This document shows, one piece after another, positions 36,239 to 45,572 of a DNA stretch of 64,000 bases. The translations under genes and the position numbers were made by a program. Every line of letters starts with the position of its first letter. Position 1 is the first letter of the stretch. The stretch is from an uncultured delta proteobacterium. GTDB lineage: Bacteria; Myxococcota_A; Polyangia; Polyangiales; Polyangiaceae. A model generated the notes under the pieces. It saw nothing but the letters and a program-made list of their open reading frames with translations, did no database searches and was not told where the DNA came from. The stretch is from positions 62,001 through 126,000 of the forward strand of contig CAITIQ010000344.1 of assembly GCA_903892415.1 (NCBI GenBank). Direction: 5' to 3'.

Positions 36239-39200
36239 GCCTCGCACTAACGCTCATTCCCGTACTTGCAGTTCTTGTAGTCACGGCTTTCTTGTGTGCG
36301 AAGAAGCTCAAGGAGTTCGGCAAGCGTTGGGTTTTCCTGCTTGGACTAGGCATCAGCCTTCTCCCGGGATTGTACGTCAGCCTCGTTTCGACCGGGCTTC
36401 TGGCAGAGGCTTATGTACGCATTCACAAGCCTATGCTGGCGGCTGTGTCGCTGGCCGCAATGGCAGCGATCTCACTATTAGCCATCAGGGGTAAGTCGAG
36501 CACACAACGGGCGCGCCAAGTAGCGATTGACGTGTCGCTCGTCGTGCTCACGCTCTCGCTCTCGTTCACTGTAATGGGCATGGAAGTGGGCCAGCCGATC
36601 GACCGACTAACGGTGATTGTCGCGGTCGATCGCAGCCGCTCGATCGATCTGGTCCCCGGTGCAGCTGATCGGGTGCTGAGCGAGCTGGTCAAGGTTGAAG
36701 AATCGATGCGCGACGAGGACGAGTTGGGCGTCGTCGCGTTCGGTGTAGCCGCAACGACCGAACAGGCCCCACGGACGAAGAGCGAGCCGAAGTCGGCGCA
36801 GGAGGCAGCAGTCGCCCGCGAGGGCAGCGACTTGGATGCCGCTATCAGGCGTGCGCTCTCCGAGGTTCCAGCAGACTCGGGTGCACGGATCGTAGTCATA
36901 AGCGACGGCGTAGCGACCCGTGGTGACGTCATGGCTGGAGCGGCGGCCGCGCTCGCCGCACAAATCCCGGTCGACGTCATTCCGCTAATGCAGGAGGAGA
37001 ACAAGGAACTTCGCGTAGTAAGTGTGCGTGCCCCCACCCAAGGCAATACGGGGGAGGCTGTCGATCTAGCCGTGGTAACCCGCGCGAGCGAAGAGACAGT
37101 CGCGGAGATACGGATCAAGCGCGATGGCCAACTGATTCGGCGAGGGGAGGTCACCATCGCAAAGGGGGAGGACGTTCTTCGCGTGAGAGAGAAGCTGGGT
37201 GACGCAGGACTACATCGATATGACGTCGAGGTCTCAGCCAAGGGCGCCTCATCGGATTCAACGCCCGAAGACAATGCTGGCGCTACCTTCGTTCGGGTCC
37301 GTGGCCGTGCGTCGGCGCTGATTATCGAGGGGGATGGCCGCGACGCCGCGGCCTTTCTTGAGAATGCACTCTCGAAAGCCGATATCGATGTCGACGTGGT
37401 TGGGCCCGGGGCAGTGCCAGCCGACCTGGGCGCCTTTGCAGCCTATGACCTTATCGTCCTAAGTGACATACCAGCGGCGTCTATGTCGCCCACGCAACTG
37501 AATGCGCTAGCGACCTACGTACGGGAGTTTGGTGGCGGGTTGCTGCTGTTGGGCGGAGACCGCGGCCTTGGCCCGGGCGGATACGGCAAAACACCTATCG
37601 AGGAGGTTTCTCCCGTCTCGTTCGACCTCAAGCAAGACCAGCGCCGAGCCAGTCTTGCTCAGGTCATCGCAATCGACATTTCCGGCTCTATGGCTGCAGA
37701 GGTCAACGGGAAGACCAAGCTGGAGCTTGCCAATGAGGCGGCCTCGAGATCGGCGGAACTGCTTGGATTGAATGATCGCCTTGGCGTTGAGCATGTCGAT
37801 ACCAAGGTGTATTGGACCGTGCCGCTCGCTCCCGTCGTAGATGCCTCGAAGCTGGGGGACGCTATTCGTTCAATGCCGGTAGGGGGCGGGGGCATACTCG
37901 TGCCGATCACACTCACCGAAGGGTATGCCGCTCTTCGCAGCGAAAAGACCAATATCAAGCACCTACTGCTGTTCGCCGACGGCTCGGATGCAGAGGACAT
38001 GGAGCCTGCAAAGCCCCTGACCGCGGCGGCTTTGGTTGACGGAATCACCACGAGCGTCGTCGCGCTAGGTCAGGGTAAGGACGTCCCGGATCTCGAAGAG
38101 ATGTCCCGGCTGGGTAAGGGCAGGTTCTACTTAATTGAGGACGCCTCGAGGCTGCCTGCGGTATTCGCGCAGGAGACCATCCTGGCAGCGCGGAGCGCAC
38201 TTTACGAGGAGCCCTTCCAACCGACGATGCGTGCTCCCGGCGCGGTAGCGGCCGGACTTAGCTTTGACGAGGCGCCAGAGTTATTGGGCTATGTGGTTAC
38301 TCTGCCCAAGCCACGCGCAACCATTCATTTGGCAGGGCCCGAGGAGGACCCCATTCTGGCGACTTGGTCCGTGGGGGTCGGACGTGCTGGAATCTTTACC
38401 AGTGACTTCAAGTCGCGTTGGGGCCTAGCTTGGACTGAGTGGCCCACAGCAGCAAAGTTGGTGGTGCAACTGAGCCGAGATTTGCTGCGCCGCGCTGAGG
38501 ATCAAAAGGTGCGTACCGAGGCTACGGTCTCCAATGGGCAGCTGCATGTGCGCACCACGGTGGTCAGCAATGACGGCCGGGCTGCAAACTTTCGGCGTGT
38601 GCAGATGAAGGTGATTGGCCCCGATGGCTTCGAGAAGGTCGCAGCACTCGAGGCCAGCGGCGCCGGTTCTTACACAGCGGACCTTCCGGTCGAGAGGCCG
38701 GGCAACTACGTCATACTCGCGAGCGACGCGCTCAGCGGCGAGCTGCTCGGCACGACTGGAGCGGTCATGTCACGCGGCGAGGAGCTGAAAGTGACTGGGT
38801 CGGATGTGGCCGTTCTAGAGCGACTCGCCGAGTTTACTGGCGGCACGAAGCGCGAGTCGCTCGAGGGCATCTTCAACGACCGGCCCAAACTTCGATTTGC
38901 CTACCGGGATATTCAGAGCCAGCTGCTAGTGGTCGCGGCGGTTGCGTTGTTGCTGATGGTGGCTAGCCGCAAGCTTGGCATGCCCGAGGCGCTGGCGGAC
39001 TTTCTTCGTGGCAAGCCTTCCGCGCAGTCTGCGCCCAGCGGAGAGGCTATCACGCCGGAACAGCCTTCGATGTTGGAGACACTACGTACAGCAAAACAGA
39101 GGGCGACTCGCGGAGCACCTCTTGCTGTGAGAGTCCCGCCTGCTGCGCCTGCTGCGGCTTCTACGCCAGCCACGTCAATTGAGTCACAGCCTGATGGCGG

Positions 39201-39414
39201 ACTTCCCGCAGCGCCTGCACGACCGCGCCCGACTAGACTGGTGGGGCTTCATCCGATAGCCCAGAGGGATACAGGCACCCCGGCAGCGCAATCCCCAACA
39301 CAACCAGCCGCCAGCTCTGCTCCAGTCCCAAACAGTCCTAGCGAAACGGGCGGGAAGCCGTTGTCGGCGGCCGAGCGGCTCGCCGCCAAGAAGCGGGCCA
39401 ACAAGCGTACCTAG
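36235..39414 (+). CDS. Very large membrane protein with two VWA domains and an amidotransferase-like domain
   Basis: 1059 residues. Three or more N-terminal membrane helices (first 125 residues), a first VWA-like domain (VIVAVDRSRSIDLVPG near residue 125), and a class-I amidotransferase-like segment near residue 405 (YDLIVLSDIPAA, then EFGGGLLLLGGD). A second VWA domain follows (VIAIDISGSMAAEVNG near residue 479), then beta-rich repeats, a helix near residue 900 and a Pro/Ala-rich tail of about 130 residues. The second MIDAS (DISGSM) is canonical and the first (DRSRSI) is modified. This combination is typical of the large partner in MoxR/DUF58/BatA loci. Its stop shares CTAG with the convergent kinase gene. 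Confidence 0.83.
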   Translation: MSLALTLIPVLAVLVVTAFLCAKKLKEFGKRWVFLLGLGISLLPGLYVSLVSTGLLAEAYVRIHKPMLAAVSLAAMAAISLLAIRGKSSTQRARQVAIDVSLVVLTLSLSFTVMGMEVGQPIDRLTVIVAVDRSRSIDLVPGAADRVLSELVKVEESMRDEDELGVVAFGVAATTEQAPRTKSEPKSAQEAAVAREGSDLDAAIRRALSEVPADSGARIVVISDGVATRGDVMAGAAAALAAQIPVDVIPLMQEENKELRVVSVRAPTQGNTGEAVDLAVVTRASEETVAEIRIKRDGQLIRRGEVTIAKGEDVLRVREKLGDAGLHRYDVEVSAKGASSDSTPEDNAGATFVRVRGRASALIIEGDGRDAAAFLENALSKADIDVDVVGPGAVPADLGAFAAYDLIVLSDIPAASMSPTQLNALATYVREFGGGLLLLGGDRGLGPGGYGKTPIEEVSPVSFDLKQDQRRASLAQVIAIDISGSMAAEVNGKTKLELANEAASRSAELLGLNDRLGVEHVDTKVYWTVPLAPVVDASKLGDAIRSMPVGGGGILVPITLTEGYAALRSEKTNIKHLLLFADGSDAEDMEPAKPLTAAALVDGITTSVVALGQGKDVPDLEEMSRLGKGRFYLIEDASRLPAVFAQETILAARSALYEEPFQPTMRAPGAVAAGLSFDEAPELLGYVVTLPKPRATIHLAGPEEDPILATWSVGVGRAGIFTSDFKSRWGLAWTEWPTAAKLVVQLSRDLLRRAEDQKVRTEATVSNGQLHVRTTVVSNDGRAANFRRVQMKVIGPDGFEKVAALEASGAGSYTADLPVERPGNYVILASDALSGELLGTTGAVMSRGEELKVTGSDVAVLERLAEFTGGTKRESLEGIFNDRPKLRFAYRDIQSQLLVVAAVALLLMVASRKLGMPEALADFLRGKPSAQSAPSGEAITPEQPSMLETLRTAKQRATRGAPLAVRVPPAAPAAASTPATSIESQPDGGLPAAPARPRPTRLVGLHPIAQRDTGTPAAQSPTQPAASSAPVPNSPSETGGKPLSAAERLAAKKRANKRT
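39411..39414. other. Shared CTAG: overlapping stop codons of convergent genes
   Basis: CTAG gives TAG to the plus-strand double-VWA gene (39412-39414) and TAG to the minus-strand kinase gene (39411-39413). This is the second such arrangement in the window. Confidence 0.9.
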
Positions 39415-41300
39415 CTCCGCTCAAGCCGATTCTCGCGCGCTAGAATTGCCATCCAAATTAGGGCACTAGCCATACCAACGAACGTTCCGAACGAGACCAA
39501 AGAAACTGCCCAAGCTTTGTATCGAATAGCGACGACTCCCGCGGTCAGCACCACAATAGCGGCTCCCCGCATGGACCAACGCATAACTTTGGTAGCACCA
39601 CTGACAAGGAAGCCGAGGCCCGCGAGGCCGCTGCTCATTAGTAACAGAGTGAAAGGCGCGCCCTGCTCTGGCAACAGCCCCGAGAGCGCCGAAAACAGAT
39701 CAACGGCAGTTGTACCGAAGAGCATTAAGAATGCGCCAGTCACCATCTCTCGTCCGCGGCGATTATACAATAGCGAGCGCCTCTGCCACACTACCCCAAG
39801 GGTGATTAGGCTCAAGCTAACCAGGTCATAGACAACAACCTTCCACATGTTGAGGTCTTTGAGCCGGTGAAAGCCGCCGAGGATGACGATCGTACTGAAG
39901 CCCATGAGCGCAACCAAGAAGACCATTCCCCGAAAGGATGGGGCGACCTCAGCCTCCTTCTGCTCCTTACGACCGAGGTCCACGAGTCGGGACCGCTCTT
40001 CAATGCTTCGTCTGCACTCGAGAACGAGAACCTCAAGCTCGCTGTCGACATCGGTGAGTTCCGCTAGTTCTTGTAACGCGGCAGCGGCATCATCCGGTCG
40101 TTCGCGGAGAATCTCCGTGCGAACGAGGCTGTTCAACACCTGGATTTGCAGTTCGAGCGCGGCGCTGTTCTGGGTCCACTCGCGTAGCAGAGGCAATAGT
40201 GCAAACCGAGCTTCAACCAGACTTCGCCACCTGCTTGGATCGGGTGGCAAGGCCAAGACAGGACCAACACGCTGCTCTATGGCAGCGGTCAACTTTGCCA
40301 GCGCCTGATGACGCAAGATAGTCGCCATCGTGTCGTGCATGACTGAGGCCGAGGCGGGTCGCAACATGGGGTCGCGTTGGGTTGCGCTGTTGCACAACGC
40401 AGCAAGTTCCGGTTGAACCGTAGATTCGTATTCAACCGGCCGCGAATGCAGCACAGCATCAAAGACCTCGGCGAGCGTGCTACCCAAGTGTCGCGGCGTG
40501 TTGGTAAGCGCTGCATGTAGGGTAGCGCCAAGCAAATAGACATCTGTCCGTGCGTCTACCTGGCCTACTTCTGGATCAAGCATCTCGGGCGCGAGAAAGC
40601 CGGGAGTACCTACGATCTCAGTTGTTGGCTGACCAATCCGGTGGGCAATCCCCCAATCCAAGAGGTAGACCTCCCCGAACAAGCCAACCATTACATTCTC
40701 GGGCTTGACGTCCCGGTGAACAATGCCCTTCGAGTGAGCGAATTGCAGAGCATCGGCTACTCGCATAAGCACCTCCAAAATGGCCCCGTCACGATCGCCG
40801 TGACGTTCAACGAGTATTGGCCACGCTGGATGGTCCTCCTGCTCGATCAAGGTCGCTAGCGTTTGTCCTTCAACCCGCTTCATGACCAACACTGGGCCGC
40901 CAGCTGGATCGACCCCGAGGACATGAATCGGCACGATGTGTGGGTGCTCGAGATTGCCGGCGACGCGCGCCTCCTTGAGCAGCGCGTTGGTCGTGAGTGG
41001 ATCACCACCGATGCGCGGGACCTTCACTGCGACTTCACGCTCAAGCGAACGCTGGAAAGCAACCCAAACGGCGCCCATGCCCCCCTGCCCCAATAGACTG
41101 GCCAGCTCAAGCTCGACATCGTCAACAGAGCCGGGAGAGCGGCTCAGCGAAACAACCGGAAGTCGGCTCGTTTGAGGGAGCGTTGCCGAGCAGTCAACGT
41201 GGCTGGGGCGGATTGTCGTGCCGGAGACGAAGGAAGCACTCGCACCCGCGTTAACGCTCGCTGCTATCGTCTTCGCCAGTGATGCCAGGTCCACGGTCAC
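39411..41300 (-). CDS. Hanks-type Ser/Thr protein kinase with multi-span membrane C-terminus
   Basis: About 629 residues from a GTG at 41300. Kinase motifs: glycine loop GQGGMGAVWVAF near residue 71, AVKVPR, catalytic loop HRDVKPENV, DWG in place of DFG, and GTPGFLAPE. After the kinase domain comes a helical stretch with Leu/Arg-rich repeats, then about five or six membrane helices in the last 170 residues. The frame stays open to 41459, but that would run over the divergent gene, and no start has a good ribosome site, so the 5' end is uncertain. It is divergent from an unknown membrane protein that could be its partner. Multi-span C-termini are unusual for this family. Confidence 0.8.
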   Translation of the reverse strand: MTVDLASLAKTIAASVNAGASASFVSGTTIRPSHVDCSATLPQTSRLPVVSLSRSPGSVDDVELELASLLGQGGMGAVWVAFQRSLEREVAVKVPRIGGDPLTTNALLKEARVAGNLEHPHIVPIHVLGVDPAGGPVLVMKRVEGQTLATLIEQEDHPAWPILVERHGDRDGAILEVLMRVADALQFAHSKGIVHRDVKPENVMVGLFGEVYLLDWGIAHRIGQPTTEIVGTPGFLAPEMLDPEVGQVDARTDVYLLGATLHAALTNTPRHLGSTLAEVFDAVLHSRPVEYESTVQPELAALCNSATQRDPMLRPASASVMHDTMATILRHQALAKLTAAIEQRVGPVLALPPDPSRWRSLVEARFALLPLLREWTQNSAALELQIQVLNSLVRTEILRERPDDAAAALQELAELTDVDSELEVLVLECRRSIEERSRLVDLGRKEQKEAEVAPSFRGMVFLVALMGFSTIVILGGFHRLKDLNMWKVVVYDLVSLSLITLGVVWQRRSLLYNRRGREMVTGAFLMLFGTTAVDLFSALSGLLPEQGAPFTLLLMSSGLAGLGFLVSGATKVMRWSMRGAAIVVLTAGVVAIRYKAWAVSLVSFGTFVGMASALIWMAILARENRLERS

Positions 41301-41378
41301 AGCGGCAAGTTTCTGTGGGCACTGCCAACACCGCAATGATTTTCGCCAAACCCGAGCTGCGTGCAATACTGCGCGCGC

Positions 41379-42809
41379 ATGGGCCGCAAGCCTCAGATTG
41401 AAGCTTTCGCTGCCTGGTCGAAGGAGCGTGGGCTCATCACACGCGACATTGATCGGCAACGCGTGCTGAAGGATCTGCTCGAGCTAACCGACAACAAGCC
41501 GATCGCCGAGGAGCATGTCGACGCTCTAACCAAGAGGTATCGGGAGGGCTTGGTTGGCTCACGGGCCGTTCTCGCCGCCCGCCAAACGGGCCTGGAGATA
41601 TTAGAGTGGCAAGAGGATGGCGGGCTCGCGACCTTCACCAACTCAAGTCATTCCGATGTACCCGAGTCGAGCGTTGCTCCGGAAGCGGTGCCTAATCCTT
41701 CCTCGGAAGGCAAGGTTGCCCGAGTAACACCCTCAACCAAACCGCCGGAATCATCTTGGGATGCGCTGTTTGCCAAAGAGGCTGATGCGGTCCGCGACCC
41801 GCTCGAGGTTGACAAGCACACCTCTGTAAGGCCGACCGGCTACAATCACCGTTCACAACCTCCGCCTCCACGAACAGGGCTTTCGGTTGAACAATCCCTC
41901 AAGGGAGTATCTGAAGCAAAACTGAAACAGGCGCGACTGGACCAAAGCCCTATTGATGGGGCCGCTGGGCTCGCGTCGTCGCGACCACCGCCCCCCGACA
42001 CCTCATCAAAGACCGGCAGCTCTCGTCCCCCTGGGCTTGGTTCACTCTCAAACCGACCAGGCTCGATGCGGCCTGGTCTCGCTTCGGTCAAACCACCACA
42101 GGCCTTTTCTGAAAGGCCACCCGCTCGCCCAATTCCACAGGAACTGATTGTTCCGGAAGGGGTGCGCCCCTCGCTCGGAACGAGTCGCAGGGCGGCCATT
42201 GCGGCAGGGGCGCTCGTTGGAATAGGACTATTGTCCTTCATTACCAAGTTCCCGAGAGCGCTCTACGCGGCTTCAGCGCGAACGGTTAGCGGCCACTTTT
42301 CCTCGAGTCATCTCGGGGTGCAGTGGGAGTTCATTGGAAGCTGGAAACACAACGAGCAACTGGACGACTCGGAGGGTGTACCGGAGGGCAAGCGGCGGGT
42401 AAGTGTGTTTTTCCGCGGAGCTTCATCGAGCAACTTCAGCGAGCTGCTCACGGTCGTCGCTGTCGAAGGGAAGACACCAATTTCAGCTGAGAGCGCGAGG
42501 CAGTTAGGTGCCAATGAAACTATGGGCATGGTGAACTTTCGGCGCTGTGATCCACTGAAGACGACGATGGCTGAGGGCATCCGTTGCAGTGCTTTGGGCA
42601 GTCATGTTGGTCAGCCCGTCGCGGTGCTCGAATACTTCTACGCGTTAGCAGGCAAGGCCATCTTCTTCCGCTACTTCATGTCGGTTCCACCGTTCGTTCC
42701 AAACGGCTCCGTGCAGGACCTTGAGCAACAACAGGCCAATCATGCGACGCGCATCGACGAGATGATTGCAACCGCCGAGAAGATGGTCACAACCATGCGG
42801 CCCAGTTGA
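41379..42809 (+). CDS. Single-pass membrane protein of unknown function
   Basis: 476 residues from the ATG at 41379; a GTG at 41361 is the other option. Residues 1-90 are a helical domain, residues about 95-260 are Pro/Ser-rich and probably disordered (repeated SRPP and TG/SRPG motifs), one membrane helix lies at about 265-285 (AAIAAGALVGIGLLSFI), and the last 190 residues form an extracytoplasmic alpha/beta domain starting at VQWEFIGSWK. I recognise no family. It is divergent from the membrane Ser/Thr kinase with about 80 bases between starts; the Ser/Pro-rich cytoplasmic region could be a kinase target, which is only a suggestion. Confidence 0.65.
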   Translation: MGRKPQIEAFAAWSKERGLITRDIDRQRVLKDLLELTDNKPIAEEHVDALTKRYREGLVGSRAVLAARQTGLEILEWQEDGGLATFTNSSHSDVPESSVAPEAVPNPSSEGKVARVTPSTKPPESSWDALFAKEADAVRDPLEVDKHTSVRPTGYNHRSQPPPPRTGLSVEQSLKGVSEAKLKQARLDQSPIDGAAGLASSRPPPPDTSSKTGSSRPPGLGSLSNRPGSMRPGLASVKPPQAFSERPPARPIPQELIVPEGVRPSLGTSRRAAIAAGALVGIGLLSFITKFPRALYAASARTVSGHFSSSHLGVQWEFIGSWKHNEQLDDSEGVPEGKRRVSVFFRGASSSNFSELLTVVAVEGKTPISAESARQLGANETMGMVNFRRCDPLKTTMAEGIRCSALGSHVGQPVAVLEYFYALAGKAIFFRYFMSVPPFVPNGSVQDLEQQQANHATRIDEMIATAEKMVTTMRPS

Positions 42810-42813
42810 GCTC

Positions 42814-43860
42814 TCACCCGGCCATCAGCAACAGATTCTCAAGTGCCTGAGAAGCAGCTCCCTTGAGCAGGTTATCCAGTGCACACCCGACGACGATCGA
42901 TTGGTTGTGCGGGTCTACCGCGACGCCCACTCGAGCGATATTGGTCCGCGCTACCGACTGAATCGAGGCCTGTTCGATCGAGGTTACCTCCACCACCTGC
43001 TGACCATCGAGTGTACTGGCCTGAGCATAGGCACGTGTGAGCACGGCCTGTGCTTCGTCTTGGGACATCGGCCGCCTTAGCCTTGCGAACGCTGTCGTAA
43101 GGAGCCCGCGCTTGAGCGGCAACAAGTGTGGAGCAAACGTGAGCGTCACTGGCTGACCTGCGACTCGCGAGAGCGCTACTTCGATCTCCGGGGTGTGCTG
43201 ATGATTGCCTACTCGATAGGCACTCACGTTCTCATCCACCTCCATGAAGAGAAGGTTCTCAGCCACTTTGCGGCCCGCCCCCGACACTCCACTCTTCCCA
43301 TGAACGAATAGACCGTTAGGCTCGATCAGTCCTTCGGCAATAAACGGCGCTAACGACAAGATGGCGGCTGTCGCGTAGCAACCAGGGTTGGCCACGAGCT
43401 TGGCCGCCTTGATGTCGGTTGCGCCAACTGCGTTCGGCAACTGAGGGAGGCCGTACGGAACCTTGCCCAAGAGCTCCGGATGCGGATGCTCGAAGCGGTA
43501 GAACGCTCGAAAGCTTTCTTGGTCGAGCAGCCGAAAGGCGCCCGAAAGATCCACCACGCGCGCACCGCTTGCTACGAGCTGCGGCGCAAGTTCCGCGGAC
43601 ACCTCCGCAGGCGTCGCCAGTGCGACGAACTCAGCCTCGCGGTAGGACTCTGGAGCCTCCACTTGAGGCCGCACGACCCGCTCGAGCGGGAGAGCCAGGC
43701 TCCCCGAATCCCCGAGCGGAAGGAGATTGCGTAGGGGTTCACCGCGAGCACGGTCGGAGTAGGCCGCGGTCACCTCGAACGAGGGATGGTTTGCCAGCAG
43801 CCGCAGCAGCTCAAGACCCGAATAGCCGCTGACGCCGACGATGGCCACTTTGGAGCGCAT
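42814..43860 (-). CDS. argC: N-acetyl-gamma-glutamyl-phosphate reductase
   Basis: 348 residues from the ATG at 43860, the normal length for the family; the frame is open 12 codons further up. It reduces N-acetylglutamyl phosphate to the semialdehyde in arginine synthesis. Nucleotide binding: VAIVGVSGYSGLELLRLL at the N-terminus. Catalytic Cys in LVANPGCYATAAIL near residue 140, and the conserved GKSGVSGAGRK and VGNHQHTPEIE segments. No other arg gene is nearby. It is convergent with the gene before it, four bases apart, and divergent from the FG-GAP lipoprotein gene across 53 bases. Confidence 0.93.
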   Translation of the reverse strand: MRSKVAIVGVSGYSGLELLRLLANHPSFEVTAAYSDRARGEPLRNLLPLGDSGSLALPLERVVRPQVEAPESYREAEFVALATPAEVSAELAPQLVASGARVVDLSGAFRLLDQESFRAFYRFEHPHPELLGKVPYGLPQLPNAVGATDIKAAKLVANPGCYATAAILSLAPFIAEGLIEPNGLFVHGKSGVSGAGRKVAENLLFMEVDENVSAYRVGNHQHTPEIEVALSRVAGQPVTLTFAPHLLPLKRGLLTTAFARLRRPMSQDEAQAVLTRAYAQASTLDGQQVVEVTSIEQASIQSVARTNIARVGVAVDPHNQSIVVGCALDNLLKGAASQALENLLLMAG

Positions 43861-43913
43861 GCCGCTTGCGATAATCGGAGAATAGTCGGCACACAAAGCG
43901 TTATCTTCTAGCG

Positions 43914-45572
43914 ATGGTCTATCGGGCTTGTCTTGTGCTGGCGCTCACCGCCGCTTGTTCCGATTCAGGCAACGGCGGCGGTGGGGAAGGTGGAGCTGGG
44001 GCATCCTCTGGTCCGGGGGCTGGAGCAGGCCCCTCCGGCGTTGGTGGCGGTGTCCAACCGCCAGCTCCAGCCTGCAGCGCGGCAGATCCGCCGGGCAGCA
44101 GCGAGGTCGCTTTGCCAACCATAACGCATGAGCTTTTCGATGACTGGCGCGAGTCGTGGAGCGCTTCGCCTGCGGCGGTCGATCTCGACGGTGACGGCGT
44201 TACAGAGATCATTGCTTCCCGTTCCGGACGAGTTGTCACCTGGCATGCAACCGGGGAAGTCGTCTGGTCGGCTGACGTAGAGGGACGCTGTTGGTCATCC
44301 CCCGTAGTTGCCGACGTTAGAGCCGACTTACCTGGCCTCGAGGTTGCGCAGGCTTCGGGCGATAAGATCTACCTCTTTTCTGCGACGGGCGGGATCGCTT
44401 CGGGCTTTCCGTACACCTTCCGTGGCGAGCTGCGGAGCCTGGCGGCCGGGGATATTGATGGGGATGGTGAGCTCGAACTCGTGAGCGTTACCACCCAAAA
44501 CCTCGAGGCAAACGGCCAACGCGATATAGTGATTGCGGTCAACCCCGACGGTTCAACGGTAACTGGGTTTCCCCCCAACACGAGCGGAGCTTCGGGCTGT
44601 GATGACGCTTGTTATGTGTATAACGGTTACGATCAGAACGTAGCTATCGGCGATGTCGACGGTGACGGCATCAGCGACATCTTTGCAACCCAGGACAACG
44701 CGTATAACTCGCTGCACCGCGGAACAGGGGAGGCCTTCGATTGCGCCCCCATCTTCAGCGGTCGCACGAAGTTTTTAGGTGTGCGTGACCTCCACAACTA
44801 TGCAGAGGCTCAGCAGGGCTACGCTGAGGATGAAGCAACCGCGCTGCAGGCTCACCACACGAATACGGCTCCGGCGCTAGCAGACATTGATGGCGATGGC
44901 GTAGCCGAGTTGGTTTTCCTCGCCTCGGTGCAGAACGCGGCCCAGGATGATCGCGAGCAAGGCGTGGCACTCTGGGTATTGAAGCCAGACGGAACGCGAC
45001 CAGCGGACTGGGTGGAGCCACTGCACTTCAGCGACTATCTGAGCGGGCTCTGGGACTACGGCGAGACCAATATCGTAGCCATCACGAACCAGGTGAGCGT
45101 GGCTGAGCTCGATCCGGACCGAGCCGGACCAGAGATGGTGTTTGCCGGCTTCGACGGAAAAATTCACGCCGTGGACTCGAGCCGCAACGTGCTGTGGAGC
45201 GTCGCTTACACACAGAGTGACGTCGTCGCCACTGGCGGAGTCGTGATTGGCGACCTTTCGGGAGATGGAGCACCTGAGATTGTGTTCGCGACCTACTCGA
45301 CGGAGGTCGGATTCGGCGAACTCTTCGTACTGGATGGCGGCGGCAATCTCTTGCACCGACTCCCCCTCCCCGGCCGCGGCGCGATGCCAGTTCCAACCCT
45401 CGCGGACGCCGACAACGATGGCGCGGTCGACATTATCGTGAGTCTGAAGGACTCGGAGAACGGCGCTCCGCAGATCTTGGTGTTCGGAGTGGCCGGTGCA
45501 CGCGAAAATTGTCTTTCGTGGCCGACCGGGCGGGGTAACACTCTGCGCAATGGATACCTCCCGCCAGGGTAA
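43914..45572 (+). CDS. FG-GAP/VCBS-repeat lipoprotein (beta-propeller)
   Basis: 552 residues. Lipobox LTAACSDSG at residues 11-19, then a Gly/Ala/Ser-rich linker of about 30 residues common in Polyangia surface lipoproteins. At least six calcium-binding repeats follow at fairly regular spacing: DLDGDGVTEI, DIDGDGELEL, DVDGDGISDI, DIDGDGVAEL, DLSGDGAPEI and DADNDGAVDI. They suggest a seven-bladed FG-GAP propeller on the outer surface, probably binding a protein or polysaccharide. Its last 23 bases overlap the start of the oligopeptidase gene. Confidence 0.82.
   Translation: MVYRACLVLALTAACSDSGNGGGGEGGAGASSGPGAGAGPSGVGGGVQPPAPACSAADPPGSSEVALPTITHELFDDWRESWSASPAAVDLDGDGVTEIIASRSGRVVTWHATGEVVWSADVEGRCWSSPVVADVRADLPGLEVAQASGDKIYLFSATGGIASGFPYTFRGELRSLAAGDIDGDGELELVSVTTQNLEANGQRDIVIAVNPDGSTVTGFPPNTSGASGCDDACYVYNGYDQNVAIGDVDGDGISDIFATQDNAYNSLHRGTGEAFDCAPIFSGRTKFLGVRDLHNYAEAQQGYAEDEATALQAHHTNTAPALADIDGDGVAELVFLASVQNAAQDDREQGVALWVLKPDGTRPADWVEPLHFSDYLSGLWDYGETNIVAITNQVSVAELDPDRAGPEMVFAGFDGKIHAVDSSRNVLWSVAYTQSDVVATGGVVIGDLSGDGAPEIVFATYSTEVGFGELFVLDGGGNLLHRLPLPGRGAMPVPTLADADNDGAVDIIVSLKDSENGAPQILVFGVAGARENCLSWPTGRGNTLRNGYLPPG

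Noticed and set aside
41301-41459. Upstream extension of the membrane kinase with a CxxC motif
   Set aside because: It would overlap the divergent gene by about 80 bases, and one CxxC alone is not enough to claim a zinc ribbon. The true start stays uncertain.
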